Positions 1 through 9,843 of a stretch of 64,000 bases of DNA are shown piece after piece. The stretch lies in NCBI GenBank assembly GCA_009763385.1, contig CM019830.1, positions 92,816,649 to 92,880,648 on the forward strand. Direction: 5' to 3'. The stretch is from Coix lacryma-jobi var. lacryma-jobi (Eukaryota; Streptophyta; Magnoliopsida; Poales; Poaceae). Position numbers and translations under genes: made by a program. The notes below the pieces were generated by a model. That model worked only from the letters and a program-made list of their open reading frames with translations. It had not been told where the DNA came from and searched no databases. How positions within the stretch are numbered: the first letter of the stretch is position 1; each line of letters starts with the position of its first letter.

Positions 1-392
1 TGACCTCAAAAGCGAAGACTCAAACAACCGGTGAGTTCACGACCTACGAATAGGTGGATACCCTAGGAGATGTCCTAGAGGTACAGCGGAACTACCGAAG
101 AACGCCCAAAAACAAGCGCCAAAGCAACGGGGCAAAAACTGTACAAGCAAGCTCCTATAACAATCGAACCTCCGATAACGGAACACCCCACTCCTATGGA
201 GAAGATGAAAGTGTTCGACCAAAAATACTTATGCCAACTAGTGGAAAAAGTACTTTGGAAACATCCCTATGAAGTTAGGAAACTAACACAACAAACGGAT
301 CTCAAATCGGAGCTCGAACGCAAAAGATACGGACGCTAGAACCGTCGAAACTCCGAAAGAGGAACACTTAACACTTATGGAGGAAAAGGAAG
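1..392 (-). repeat. B 3' LTR, segment 1 of 3
   Basis: This segment aligns with 32257-32645 of B's intact 5' LTR, and both copies share the stretch ending GAGGAAAAGGAAG. It stops at the A insertion, and the alignment resumes at 11779. The window edge removes roughly the first 85 bp. No coding content is apparent. Confidence 0.88.
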
Positions 393-665
393 TGAAGGAC
401 CGAAAGTGCAATCAGAAAGCGACCAGAGGGGGGGGGTGAATGGAAGCTTCAAATTTTCCTTTCGGAAACTAGTTGCTACTGTCCCGAGAATCAACCCCAA
501 AAGCAAACCTAGAGCTCGTATGTGTCCACGACCCTAGAGATAGGGTGGATGCTTCCAAGAAGCACAGCGAGACACTACACGACCCTAGAAACCCAACACA
601 AAAACCGAAAATCGATTCCGACACCGGACGAACGAACGGCGAACGAAACTGTGCAGAATCACCTG

Positions 666-935
666 CATCGGACGCTGGCCAGCGTCCGATGACCAAGCGT
701 CGGACGCGTCCGATGCAAACAGTGCGTCTCGGGAACCTTACTGGACACCCATCAGACGCTGTGAACAGTGAACTCTCAGCGTCCGATGGTTACACTCCGG
801 CGCGTCCGATGCACAACGGAGCGTCCGGTGATAGCGTCCGATGCTCCTTTGAAAATGTCAGAAACTAACACGTGGCAACGGTGCGTCCGATGCCAAGAGA
901 GTCAGCGTCCGATGCTAAGAACTCGAGCGTCCGAT
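666..935. repeat. GCGTCCGATG palindrome cluster in A 3' LTR
   Basis: About ten copies of GCGTCCGATG or its complement lie within 270 bp. The first two form a perfect 26-bp palindrome with 13-bp arms CATCGGACGCTGG (666-678) and CCAGCGTCCGATG (679-691). A second perfect palindrome, TCGGACGCGTCCGA, is at 700-713. Palindromic LTR motifs with a GGAC/GTCC core are a known Sirevirus hallmark; this family uses a different spelling from B, C and G. Confidence 0.8.
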
Positions 936-1718
936 GCCCCCGACGCAGTGCTGTTCTTCCGCGAAATCCACTTGATCTCCTCCGAATCAAAAGCACTAGG
1001 GCTTAGACTTAGTGTGAGGAGTTCCAAGGAGGTTAGTGAGCTATCCTATGGGAATCATGGCTCGAACCTAACTCCAAATCGAGGAATTTGAGGAATTCGG
1101 GGCAAGGGAGCAAAAACCGATCTGAAACTAAAATCGCTCGATCTCCTAGACCGTGGGGTTAGAAGTGAATTCCTTCGGTGGAAAGAAGTGTCTCACGATC
1201 TAGAACAACTTGGTTCAAACGGATTTGCAAAAGAGGAACCAAGCAAAGAGATCAATCGATGGGAAAAACGTGACAAAAAGGATTTCGCGAAGAACACGAA
1301 CAAAACGCAAATCACAACCACGAATATGCAACCGTGTGGCTACCACACGCTACAATAGTGAGATGACGGTCTCACTTCCTCAAAATCTCACGGGCACAGA
1401 GGTATTGTTCTCTTCTCTGTGGATCTCAGTTTGCTACAGCAGGGATGTGGGAGAGCAAGAAACCCTAGAAGCAAAAGAGCAAATGACTGAGATGGGAAGG
1501 GAGGTGGGTGTCTCCCTCTACTTATCCTAATCCTAATTCTAACTATTCCTAATTCCCACTCTACCCCTAACTACCTACAGAGCGAACCAGCTAAGCCCTA
1601 AGGTTATTCTAGACCAACTCGGTGGTAGGTGGATCCTACGGCCACGCCCGCACAACTCGTAGCATTGCCTCGACGCAGCCTCCCGATTGCCGCCACGTGC
1701 CGCCCTCGCTCTGCACCC

Positions 1719-1941
1719 CCGGTTTTGTGGCCCAAACCGGTAAACCAGCCTTTTCCAGCCAACCCCCGGTTTTGAGGCCCAAACCGGGAAACCAGCCCAC
1801 CAGCATCTGAGTTTTGAGGCCCAAACTCAGCAAACCCGCAGCACCCAGGTTTTGAGGCCCAAACCTGGAAACCGTCCTCAGCCCGAGTTTTGTGGCCAAA
1901 TTCGGAAACCCTCAGCACTCAGGTTTTGAGGCCCAAACCTG
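1719..1941. repeat. Hairpin array in A 3' LTR
   Basis: Six units share a loop TGAGGCC or TGTGGCC and a 7-8 bp stem. Stem pairs are CCGGTTT/AAACCGG (1719-1740), CCCGGTTT/AAACCGGG (1765-1788), CTGAGTTT/AAACTCAG (1807-1830), CCAGGTTT/AAACCTGG (1845-1868), CCGAGTTT/AAATTCGG (near 1884, one wobble) and CAGGTTT/AAACCTG (1920-1941). Most units are followed by GAAACC. The changes on the two arms are compensatory. Confidence 0.85.
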
Positions 1942-2331
1942 GAAACCCTCCACCCGATGGTTTTTCTCTGGCTCTACCACCAAAACGATGCCGTAGAAGG
2001 GATGCACCACCCGTGCACCCCGTCCACCGACACGTGTCCCCAAGTCCACGACTCAGGCAACACATGACCGCAAGTCTTCGCTCGTCGCTGTCCCTGGCTG
2101 CCAGCCACCACAGCTGATCCTCGGGCCACCGGTCCCTCAGTCCAAGCCTCACGTCCGCCCTTCGCCACTCTCGGTCCATCGGCACGGCACGTCTCTACTT
2201 GACCTTCACCTTGCCTCTGATCACTGTATCTGTGCTCGACACCTGCACAACACAAGCCAAAGAACATGCGCATCATCCCAGTTGACAATCACTCATCACT
2301 TAGAGACCCGGCATACGCCCATGTATCCGCA

Positions 2332-3889
2332 ATCTCCCCCTTGATGAGTGCATTGTCAACTACCAACAAAAATCATAATGGAAGCAGAAGAAGGAAGAAG
2401 GAGAAGAAGAGAGAACTCAACCAAATGACTCAAAAGCATAGCAAAGCCGAAGAAGGTCATGTGGAAAGAGCAAGACAACTTGGTTCCCAAAGACATGGGC
2501 AACGGCTCGACGCGACCAAGCAAAGCAAAGCTTGCCCTCAAGAAGAGGTAGAACAGGCTCAACACCGCTAGCAAATACCAATTAAGAAATCGAAGCAAAA
2601 TGCTAGTCCCTCAAGATAGAGGCACAGAGGCTCAACACAACTAGCAATGAAAGCTCGATGCCAATGCCTTACGGCTAACAGGAAGCAGCAAAAACTCCCC
2701 TTCGAATAGTGCAAACAACCAGGAAAGCTCCTCCTTAGTTCAAACGGAGGGTAATGATTTGCAATTTCTCCCCCTTAGTTGAAAATGCACTTATCAAGAA
2801 CCAATGCTCCTCCTCAGAAAATGCACTATCAAAAAGTGCCAACCAGAGAAGTTCTCCTACCAACAAGAGAAGTTCTCCCCCTTCCAAAATGCATATGAGT
2901 CAAAAATGCAAGTTAGGAGCTTCAGGAGTATACTCAAAAGAGTGCAAAGATGCTCTATAGAGTTCTGATCCGATGACTCAGAAAATGCACAGAATGCTAG
3001 CAAAGGCTCAAACTGATCACTAAGTCAGAAATGAGAGCACATAGAGCAGTTTTTAGCCCAAAAATGTATTCACCATCAAAATAGCACAGACATGTATAGA
3101 CAGGAAGTCAAACAAGTGCTAAACATGTATACAAGGTGAACTACCCCTAGCACAGTTCAAACATCATGCTGATACTCATTTAAAAATGAAGCATACACTT
3201 GTGATTTCAGATTTTAATCAGAGTTGCAGCGGTGAAACTACACAAGTTCAGAAATCAGCATGTGACTGCGAGAGGTTGAATGCTTGTTATTGCCCAACTT
3301 TCCAACTGTGCGAAGCCTATGCATAAGCAATCAGAAGCTTAAAGCAACAGTTTCGGTCATACACTACACAACTCAAGTTTAATTCAAAGTGCAATGAGAA
3401 ACAGTCTCGAAACTGTGAGGTGTTAACAAGCAAACCCATCTCGAACTTTTCAATTCACTTAACTTGGTTCAGATTTTAAACATAATATGACATACCAAGC
3501 AAGTGAATGACTCAATATTAGAGACATAGCAACCTAGCATATATAGATAGCATAAGTGACTTCGACACATTCTATGCATGCTAGTTGCATATCTCAATGG
3601 TGAACATTTTCAAGTTTTAAGTTCATTAATCAAATTCACCATTCAAAAATAGCTCAGCTCACAGTATGTATTAGTGATCAGAAAGAGCATAAGCTACAGC
3701 ATCTACATAAAGCATCAGAGCAAAGACTACATAGAGCATAGTTACATTCTTCAGACTATATTCATGAAGCTCAGAATGTAAAAGCGTATGCTGAAATGCA
3801 AAGATGCATGAAGAAACCAAAAAGAAGCAAAAACAACTGAAAAACACAAAGTTAGTTTATCATACAAGAGTCAAAAATGTTTCCCCCAT
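2332..3889 (-). other. A 3' non-coding region with multiple polypurine tracts
   Basis: This lies between the pol stop and the 3' LTR and has no convincing gene. On the minus strand the polypurine tract AAGGGGGAGA directly abuts the LTR (2333-2343). Further tracts are at 2766-2776 and 2873-2883, matching the multiple-PPT layout described for Sireviruses. It also holds the motif CTCAAGATAGAGGCACAGAG (near 2610), shared with B, and a conserved block at 3221-3422. Confidence 0.75.
3221..3422 (-). other. Conserved non-coding block, A copy
   Basis: This block aligns closely with 28161-28366 in B and with the reverse complement of 41171-41378 in C. Shared words include GCGAGAGGTTGAA, GCAATCAGAAGCTTAAAGCA and GCAATGAGAAACAGTCTCG. 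The inverted pair that forms a clean stem in B and C is imperfect here. Confidence 0.7.
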
Positions 3890-5497
3890 CTAAAAGGGGA
3901 AACACACACCAAGCTCACCTCTCAACCGATTAAAAGTTGTTTGGTCCAAAGGCTTGGTGAAAATATCAGCCAACTGATGATGAGTATCGACATGGCGAAG
4001 GTCAATATCACCCTTCTCATAGTGGTCTCGCAGAAAATGAAAGCGCACATCAATGTGTTTGGTCTTCGAGTGCAGCACGGGGTTCTTAGCAACGCTAATC
4101 GCACTCGTGCTGTCACAAAGCAAAGGAACACGAGAAAAGCTCAGACCAAAATCACGCAAAGTGGCCATCATCCAGAGTAACTGGGAACAACAACTAGCCG
4201 CAGCAACATACTCAGCCTCCGTGGTAGACTGGGCGACACTAGACTGCTTGCGAGAAGACCACAATACAAGAGAAGAACCAATAAACTGGCAAGTCCCAGA
4301 AGTGGACTTGTGATCAATGCGGCAACCAGCAAAATCGGCATCAGAATAACCGCAAAGCGAGAGGGTGGAGGAAGCAGAATACCAAATCCCGAATTCTGGA
4401 GTGAAGGATAAGTACCTCATAATGCGCTTGACCGCCTGACGGTGAGAGGTGCACGGTGAAGACTGAAAACGCGCGCAAAGACACACCGCGAACTGGATGT
4501 CCGGGCGTGTCGCCGTGAGGTAGAGCAGCGATCCGATCATACTCCGGTACTCCTTCTGGTCCACTGCTTCTCCCTCCTTGTCCGCATCCAGGGCCGTTGT
4601 GGTCGCCATGGGTGTTGGAAGAGGCTTGGCCTCACCCATGTCGAATTTCTTCAAAATGTCCCGGGTGTACTTGCCCTGGTGCACAAACGTTCCTTCCCAG
4701 GATTGCTTGATTTGCAACCCAAGGAAAAACGTCAACTCGCCCATCATGCTCATCTCGAACTCCCTGCTCATAGTATCTGCGAACTTGGCAACAAAAGCGT
4801 GAGAAGAACCACCGAAAATGATATCATCCACGTAAATTTGGACCAAGAGAGTGTCAGTGCCTTGCTTGAGGAGAAAGAGCGTTTTATCTACACACCCCAT
4901 TTTAAAACCCTTAGCAAGCAAAAAGATTTTCAACCTATCATACCAGGCTCTAGGGGCTTGTTTCAAACCATACAAAGCTTTGTGAAGTTTAAAGACATGG
5001 TTTGGAAACTTGGGATTTTCGAAATCGTGGGGTTGTCTAACATACACCTCCTCTTCTATGTAGCCATTTAAGAAGGCACTCTTGACATCCATTTGAAAAA
5101 GTTTGAAACCATTGGATGCAGCAAAAGCCAAGAGTATCCTAATAGCCTCCAAACGAGCTATAGGAGCAAACGTCTCCTCATAGTCTATCCCCTCCTTCTG
5201 ACTATATCCCTGGGCTACGAGTCTGGCCTTGTTTCTCACAACATGGCCATCTTCTCCCTGTTTGTTTTTGAAAACCCATTTTGTCCCAATTGGATGACAC
5301 TCAGAAGGTGGAGACACTAGAACCCAAACCCGATTTCTCTCAAAGTTCTCAAGCTCCTCATGCATGGCATTGACCCAATTCGGATCCGTCAAGGCGTGTC
5401 CAACATCCCGGGGTTCAAAATCAGCAACAAATGCAGAATGAGCAAAGTGAGAGATTTGCCTTGACCGGGTGACGCTTTCGTCGATGCTGCCGATCAT
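3890..5497 (-). pseudogene. A pol, reverse transcriptase-RNase H part
   Basis: This 535-residue open frame holds the whole copia RT and RNase H. It has the copia RT opening (LVAQGYSQKEGIDYEETFAP), the metal-binding LVQIYVDDIIF box near 4818-4841 and the QMDVKSAFLNG motif. The RNase H carries the acidic residues of SDADFAG, STTEAEYVA and CDSTSAI. It ends GELGVCFPF, as does C's copy. The enzymes copy element RNA into cDNA in cytoplasmic particles and degrade the template. The segment is intact but is cut off from integrase by the stop at 5501-5503, so it is called a pseudogene part. The methionine at 5497 is a convenience, since this is internal to the polyprotein. Confidence 0.92.
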
Positions 5498-5500
5498 CTG

Positions 5501-6097
5501 CTAAGGCGGGTGCTGGCGCTGAATGTGTCGTGGCGCCTCCCTTGCCGAAGTGGTCTCCCCCTCAGCAGCAGCTAGTGCCTCCCCGGGTACAAAGGGTACC
5601 GCTGGGGGTGGCGGATCCCACGGCCCCCAGGAAGAAGACATGTCGGGGCCGTGAGTCGTCATAGAAACCGCTCTTTGTGGCACAGCAGGTGGAGGAGGTG
5701 TTGGGTCATCTATCCCTTCAGCACCTCCTTCTTCATCATCGAAAAGAGGCTCGCCAACCTCGTGATCACCTGCATGCTCAAAACAAGAAGAAGGACAAAC
5801 CATGGTCTCGTCGAAGGTGACATCGGATGTCTCCATGACTCGGTTAGTGTCAAGGTTAAGTACACGATAAGCTCGAGCATGTGTGCCATAACCCAAAAAC
5901 ACACCGTCAGAAGAACGAGACTCAAATTTGTCCAGGTTGCCCTTTTTGAGTATAAAACAGTGGCAACCAAAAACTCGAAAGTAACTCACCTTGGGCAGTT
6001 TTCCAAAATGCAACTCATAAGAAGTCTTTTTCAAGAAAGCTCGGAGAAAAATGTGATTTGAAATGTAGCATGCAGTGCTCATAGCTTCGGCCCAATA
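5501..6097 (-). pseudogene. A pol, integrase C-terminal part and linker
   Basis: This continues the pol frame after the TGA at 6098-6100. It has the conserved copia integrase tail (YFRVFGCHCFILKKGNLDKF, then GVFLGYGTHARAYRVLNLDT) and an acidic, proline-rich linker leading to RT. It ends at TAG 5501-5503. The aligned codons in C are CAA then TAG, so the ancestral pair was probably two glutamines. The role is chromatin or DNA targeting of the integration complex. Confidence 0.85.
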
Positions 6098-7081
6098 TCA
6101 CCTAGGAGTCCTATGCTCATCGAGCATCGTCCTGGCCATCTCTACAAGGGTCCGATTCTTCCTCTCTACAACACCAGTCTGAGGGGGTGTGTAGGGGGAA
6201 GAAAACTGATGCTCTAAACCCAAAGAGTTACAAAACTTCTCAAAATCCGAATTCTTGAATTTGGAACCATTATCACTCCTAATAGCTCGCATCGAGTTCA
6301 AAGGGAACTCGTTCTGAAGACGCAAAATTAGATTGCAAGCAAAGGAGAAAGTCTCGGTCTTCTCAGCTAAAAAGAAGACCCACGAATATCTCGAAAAGTC
6401 ATCAACAACAACAAGCACATACCACTTCCCCCCAACCGAGCTCACCCGAGCCGGACCAACAAGGTCCATGTGCAAAAGCTCTCTAGGGCCCTTGGTCATG
6501 ACCTGAGTCACTGGATGGTGGGGAGCGGCAACCATCTTCCCAAGTCTACAAGAGTGGCAAACAAGATCCTTCTCCATATGCAACTCGGGCAATCCTCGGA
6601 TTAGGCCAAGTGAACTAAGCCTTGCAAGCAAGTCGAAGCTCAAATGTCCAAGTCTCCTATGCCACTTCCAAAGATCAAAAGAGGAAGGTCCAGCCACAAG
6701 ACAACAAGAAATGCCAAAAGACTTTGAGAAATCCGCACGAAAGTCTTTCCCAGAGGGCGAAATCACACAAACAAGATTGCCCTGAGGGTCCAAAATACGA
6801 CTGAGATTCGGCTTAAAACGAATCTCATAGTCATCATCGAAAAGTTGCGAAACAGAAAGAAGGTTAAAATGCAATTTAGAAACAAGAGCAACATCGCGCA
6901 ACACAAAGTGCTCATTAACTCGCACAGACCCACGAGATAGCACCTTACCTTTGCTGTTGTCGCCGAAGGTGATATAATCCTTTCCGGTGACCGGACTAAG
7001 ACTGGAGAACCACTTGGCGTTTCCGGTCATGTGCCTTGAACACCCGGAATCCACCAACCAAACATTCTCCAATCGTTTTAC
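6098..7081 (-). pseudogene. A pol, protease and integrase catalytic part
   Basis: The open frame begins at 7081, just after the two stops at the gag/pol junction. The retropepsin motif VDSGCSRHMTG comes first, then the GAG-pre-integrase zinc site (WHRRLGHL...CHSC). The integrase core follows, with catalytic Asp in HMDLVGP, Asp in IRSDNGS and Glu in VVERKNRT. No ATG precedes the protease motif, so protease must be made as a fusion or from a spliced RNA. The frame ends at TGA 6098-6100, where C reads CGA. It is in the same frame as the downstream pol segments. Confidence 0.9.
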
Positions 7082-7100
7082 CTACATCAATAAAAAGATA
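7082..7100 (-). other. A gag/pol junction: two adjacent stops within a 3' splice-site-like context
   Basis: On the minus strand gag ends in TGA (7089-7087), then two bases, then TAG (7084-7082) in the pol frame, then pol opens with GTAAAACGA. The stretch CTTTTTATTGATGTAG followed by G resembles a plant 3' splice site and is identical in C (37503-37518). Whether it is used is not shown. Confidence 0.5.
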
Positions 7101-9780
7101 TAGGGTGAGCATACGGGCCAACACTGGGGTTAGTGAAGTAAGGGGAATCCCAGTGTTGGGCCGGCTGCTCAAAAGAACGGTTAGCGAAAAAACCATTCCT
7201 AGCATACCTACGAAGGAAGCGATCACCACGTTTAGAAGAACGTGGTCCGCTAAGGGAGGAGCGCTCACTGCGATACTCAAAACGCGGTGGGGGAAAGCGC
7301 TCAACTACAAAGCCTCCGCCACGGGGTCCATAGCCCACAACAGCAGGCTCCCGCCGGGCACGCTCTCTACGAGGCCTAGGCCTAGGAAATTGAGGCACTG
7401 CACCTCTAGGCCTAGCATCTCTCCTCGGAGCTCTCCTCTGCCTGGGCCTGGGAACTTGAGATTCTGGACCTCTGGGCCTAGCAGCACTCCCCAGAGCTCT
7501 CCTCTGAACATTCGACACATGTACATCATGGAAAGGATGGTACATGTCCGGGTTGTTCATCTCCTTTGCACGGCGCGCCTCTCTCTTGCGCCGAAAGCAG
7601 AACTCGCTCAAGTGTCCATCTCTCCCACAATGCTCACAATGGTACCTCACCGCTCTCATAGGGGGATGTTGGTACTCATGGTTGTGGGTGTGTATCACTT
7701 TGCCCTTCTGTGGAAAACACTCCTCCTGAATAAGTGGCATCGTATCAAGCTTGTTTTTCAAGTGGTTGGGTTTGGGATGCCACACTTGGTTCTTGGGTGG
7801 AGCTCTCGGAGGTTCTTCAAACACTCCGTCCTTGGTGTTAGGCTTGAGAGGCTCTTTGGGTGGAAGCTTGGTAAGTTTGGGAGTAGTGGTGGAGTTGGGC
7901 TTCTCACTCGGATTCAGACCACTTGACTCTCCAATCTTCCCAAAAGCAGAAAGATCAACACCCGGAGCAAAACCTACACCAGGGCCTCCAGCAGCTCGCT
8001 TGAATTGGGAGATCATCATCCCGAGCTGCGGCTCACCACAAGACACCCATGACAAGATGGTCCGAAGGTATGTATTTTCCTCCTCGGTTTCCATCTTGTC
8101 ATGCTTCACGTTTGCAATCTCCATCTCCAAACCCTCACACAAAGCGCACCTAGTCACACAAGTGTTACCCGAGCTGGCCTCCTCAAGAGACACAATCTTG
8201 GCATTCTTCTCTGCCAACTTGGATTGCAAGACAGGACAAGTCTTGCACGCACCCAACAGCGAGGGTCTAGCCTTCAGCTCATCCACCTCTCCTACCAACG
8301 CAACATACTTGCTTCTCAAAGTGAGAAGGTCAGTCATGTGCGTGGTGCACATCTCACACTCAACCTCCTCAGAAACGACCATGGTGGACTTAGCAAACTC
8401 TAGCTCCCTCACCGTGTCCTCCCACTTCTGCCTAAACTCCTTGCGCTCTCTAGCGGCACGCCTAAGCAGCTTATCCTGACTAAGCAAGGCGGCAGTAAGC
8501 TTCTCGACCTCAGTAGAAAGCTCGTCGTGGGTGAGGGATACCTGGGAGGTGTCGTCGTCGTCGTCGTTCCGAGGGGAGTTCACCAGCTCGCCATCGACCT
8601 CCTTGCCGAGGGCCATGGTGCAGAGGCCGTCGTCATCGGCGAAGAAGCAGAGACCATTCAGCTTGTCCTCGGTCCTCTTCTTCTTCTCGGACTCGTCGTC
8701 GCTTGAGCAAGCGGAGTCATCATCCGAGCCGTCGATGTCGCTGAGCGTGGCGAAGAACGCACGCTGCTCAGCCTGGGCCTTCTCCAAGTACTTCTTCTTG
8801 ATGTACTCCTTGTCGAAGCCGCCCCTCTGCTTGTGCCTCACGGGGACGTACTTCTCCTTGCGCTTGCCGGAGTTGTACTTGTGCCCATGATCGCCCTTCC
8901 CAGATGAATGCTTCTTCTTGGGACAGTTGGCGATGAAGTGATTGGGGTCGCCGCACTCATAGCATCCTGAGCGTCCTCCTCCGCGGCGACGGTTCATGCG
9001 GTTGTTATGAAACCGCAAGAACCGGTTGGCGAGCATTGCCAACTCGTCATCCCCCAAAGACTCCAGTTGGTCCTGTGTGACAGAAAAGAGAGACAAAAGA
9101 GCAAAACCTCCAGAGGGGTTAGAAGAGCCAGAAACCAAAGCCATAGTCGGGCTAGAAGGATTCTCATAAGAAGCCCTTGCCAAGGCATCGATCTCACTGG
9201 ACTTGAGCTTACTAAAGAGCTCGTCGCACGTGAGGGTCTCATAGTTAGGTGATTCGATGATCGCCTGAACTTTGGAATCCCACACCGATAGATCAAGGGT
9301 ACGCAAAAGCTTGAGAGCCCTCTCATGATCGTCGAAAGGCAACAGCTCCTTGTTAGCCCTCATCTTGTTGACAATCACCTGAAAGCGAGCGAATAAACTT
9401 TCTATGCTCTCGCCAAGCATATGTTGAAAGTTCTCATACTCTCGCTTGAACGACTCGTAGAGATGGGTTTTGACTTCAGAGGTTTCCTCATGAAAGCGCA
9501 TGAGGGTAGCCCAAATCTCCCGAGCCGTACTGAGGTGAGAAACACGATCAAACCCACTCATGCTCAAACATGAGAAAAGAGCATTACGTGCTCAGCTATT
9601 GGCATCGTGCTCATCGATCTGAAGCTGAGAGACACGAGCAGCCAAGACCACGTAATCGGCAGAGTTGCAAATATCCCAGATGGAAGCACCCAAACTCTGC
9701 AGATAGGCCGACATGCGTATCTTCCAATACGCATAGTTCGTCCCATCAAAAAACGGCGGTTTGCCCACGCCGCGATCCAT
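7087..9780 (-). pseudogene. A gag
   Basis: This is the Sirevirus capsid/nucleocapsid polyprotein, about 897 codons from the ATG at 9780. The N-terminus (FFDGTNYAYWKIRMSAYL) and LMRFHEETSEVKTHLYES belong to the copia gag domain. A first zinc knuckle, CYECGDPNHFIANC, lies near residue 270. An acidic serine stretch and a coiled-coil region (about 370-540) follow, then a second knuckle, CEHCGRDGHLSEFC, near residue 715, and an arginine-rich tail. One in-frame TGA at 9592-9594 breaks it after residue 62; C has CGA there. G has the same stop codon at the same place. The start is supported by its position ~60 bp after the primer site and by the matching ATG in G. Confidence 0.9.
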
Positions 9781-9828
9781 GTCGCCTTCTGTGGATCTGG
9801 AACCGGCTAAGGTGGAAGATCCTTAACC

Positions 9829-9843
9829 CGCTTCTATACCAAT
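9829..9843 (-). other. A primer-binding site
   Basis: On the minus strand, immediately after the 5' LTR, the sequence reads ATTGGTATAGAAG. This is a slightly decayed version of the initiator-Met tRNA site TGGTATCAGAGC, which is exact in C and G. Confidence 0.8.

Larger units (their letters stand above)
393..2331 (-). repeat. A 3' LTR
   Basis: The 1939-bp LTR matches 9844-11773 with about 60 substitutions and a few small indels. On the minus strand it starts TGCGGATAC and ends GGTCCTTCA. It contains a hairpin array (1719-1941) and a cluster of GCGTCCGATG motifs (666-935). Short open frames inside it have no family match and differ between the two LTR copies, so they are not called as genes. 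Confidence 0.93.

Noticed and set aside
1604..2288. Several 60-104 residue frames in A's LTR, with repeats such as VSRFGPQN
   Set aside because: They are translations of the hairpin array in overlapping frames, are not kept intact in the second LTR, and match no protein family.
7036..8479. Long plus-strand frames opposite A gag
   Set aside because: They are shadows of the well-supported minus-strand gag with its zinc knuckles. They lack motifs and are not conserved opposite C gag.
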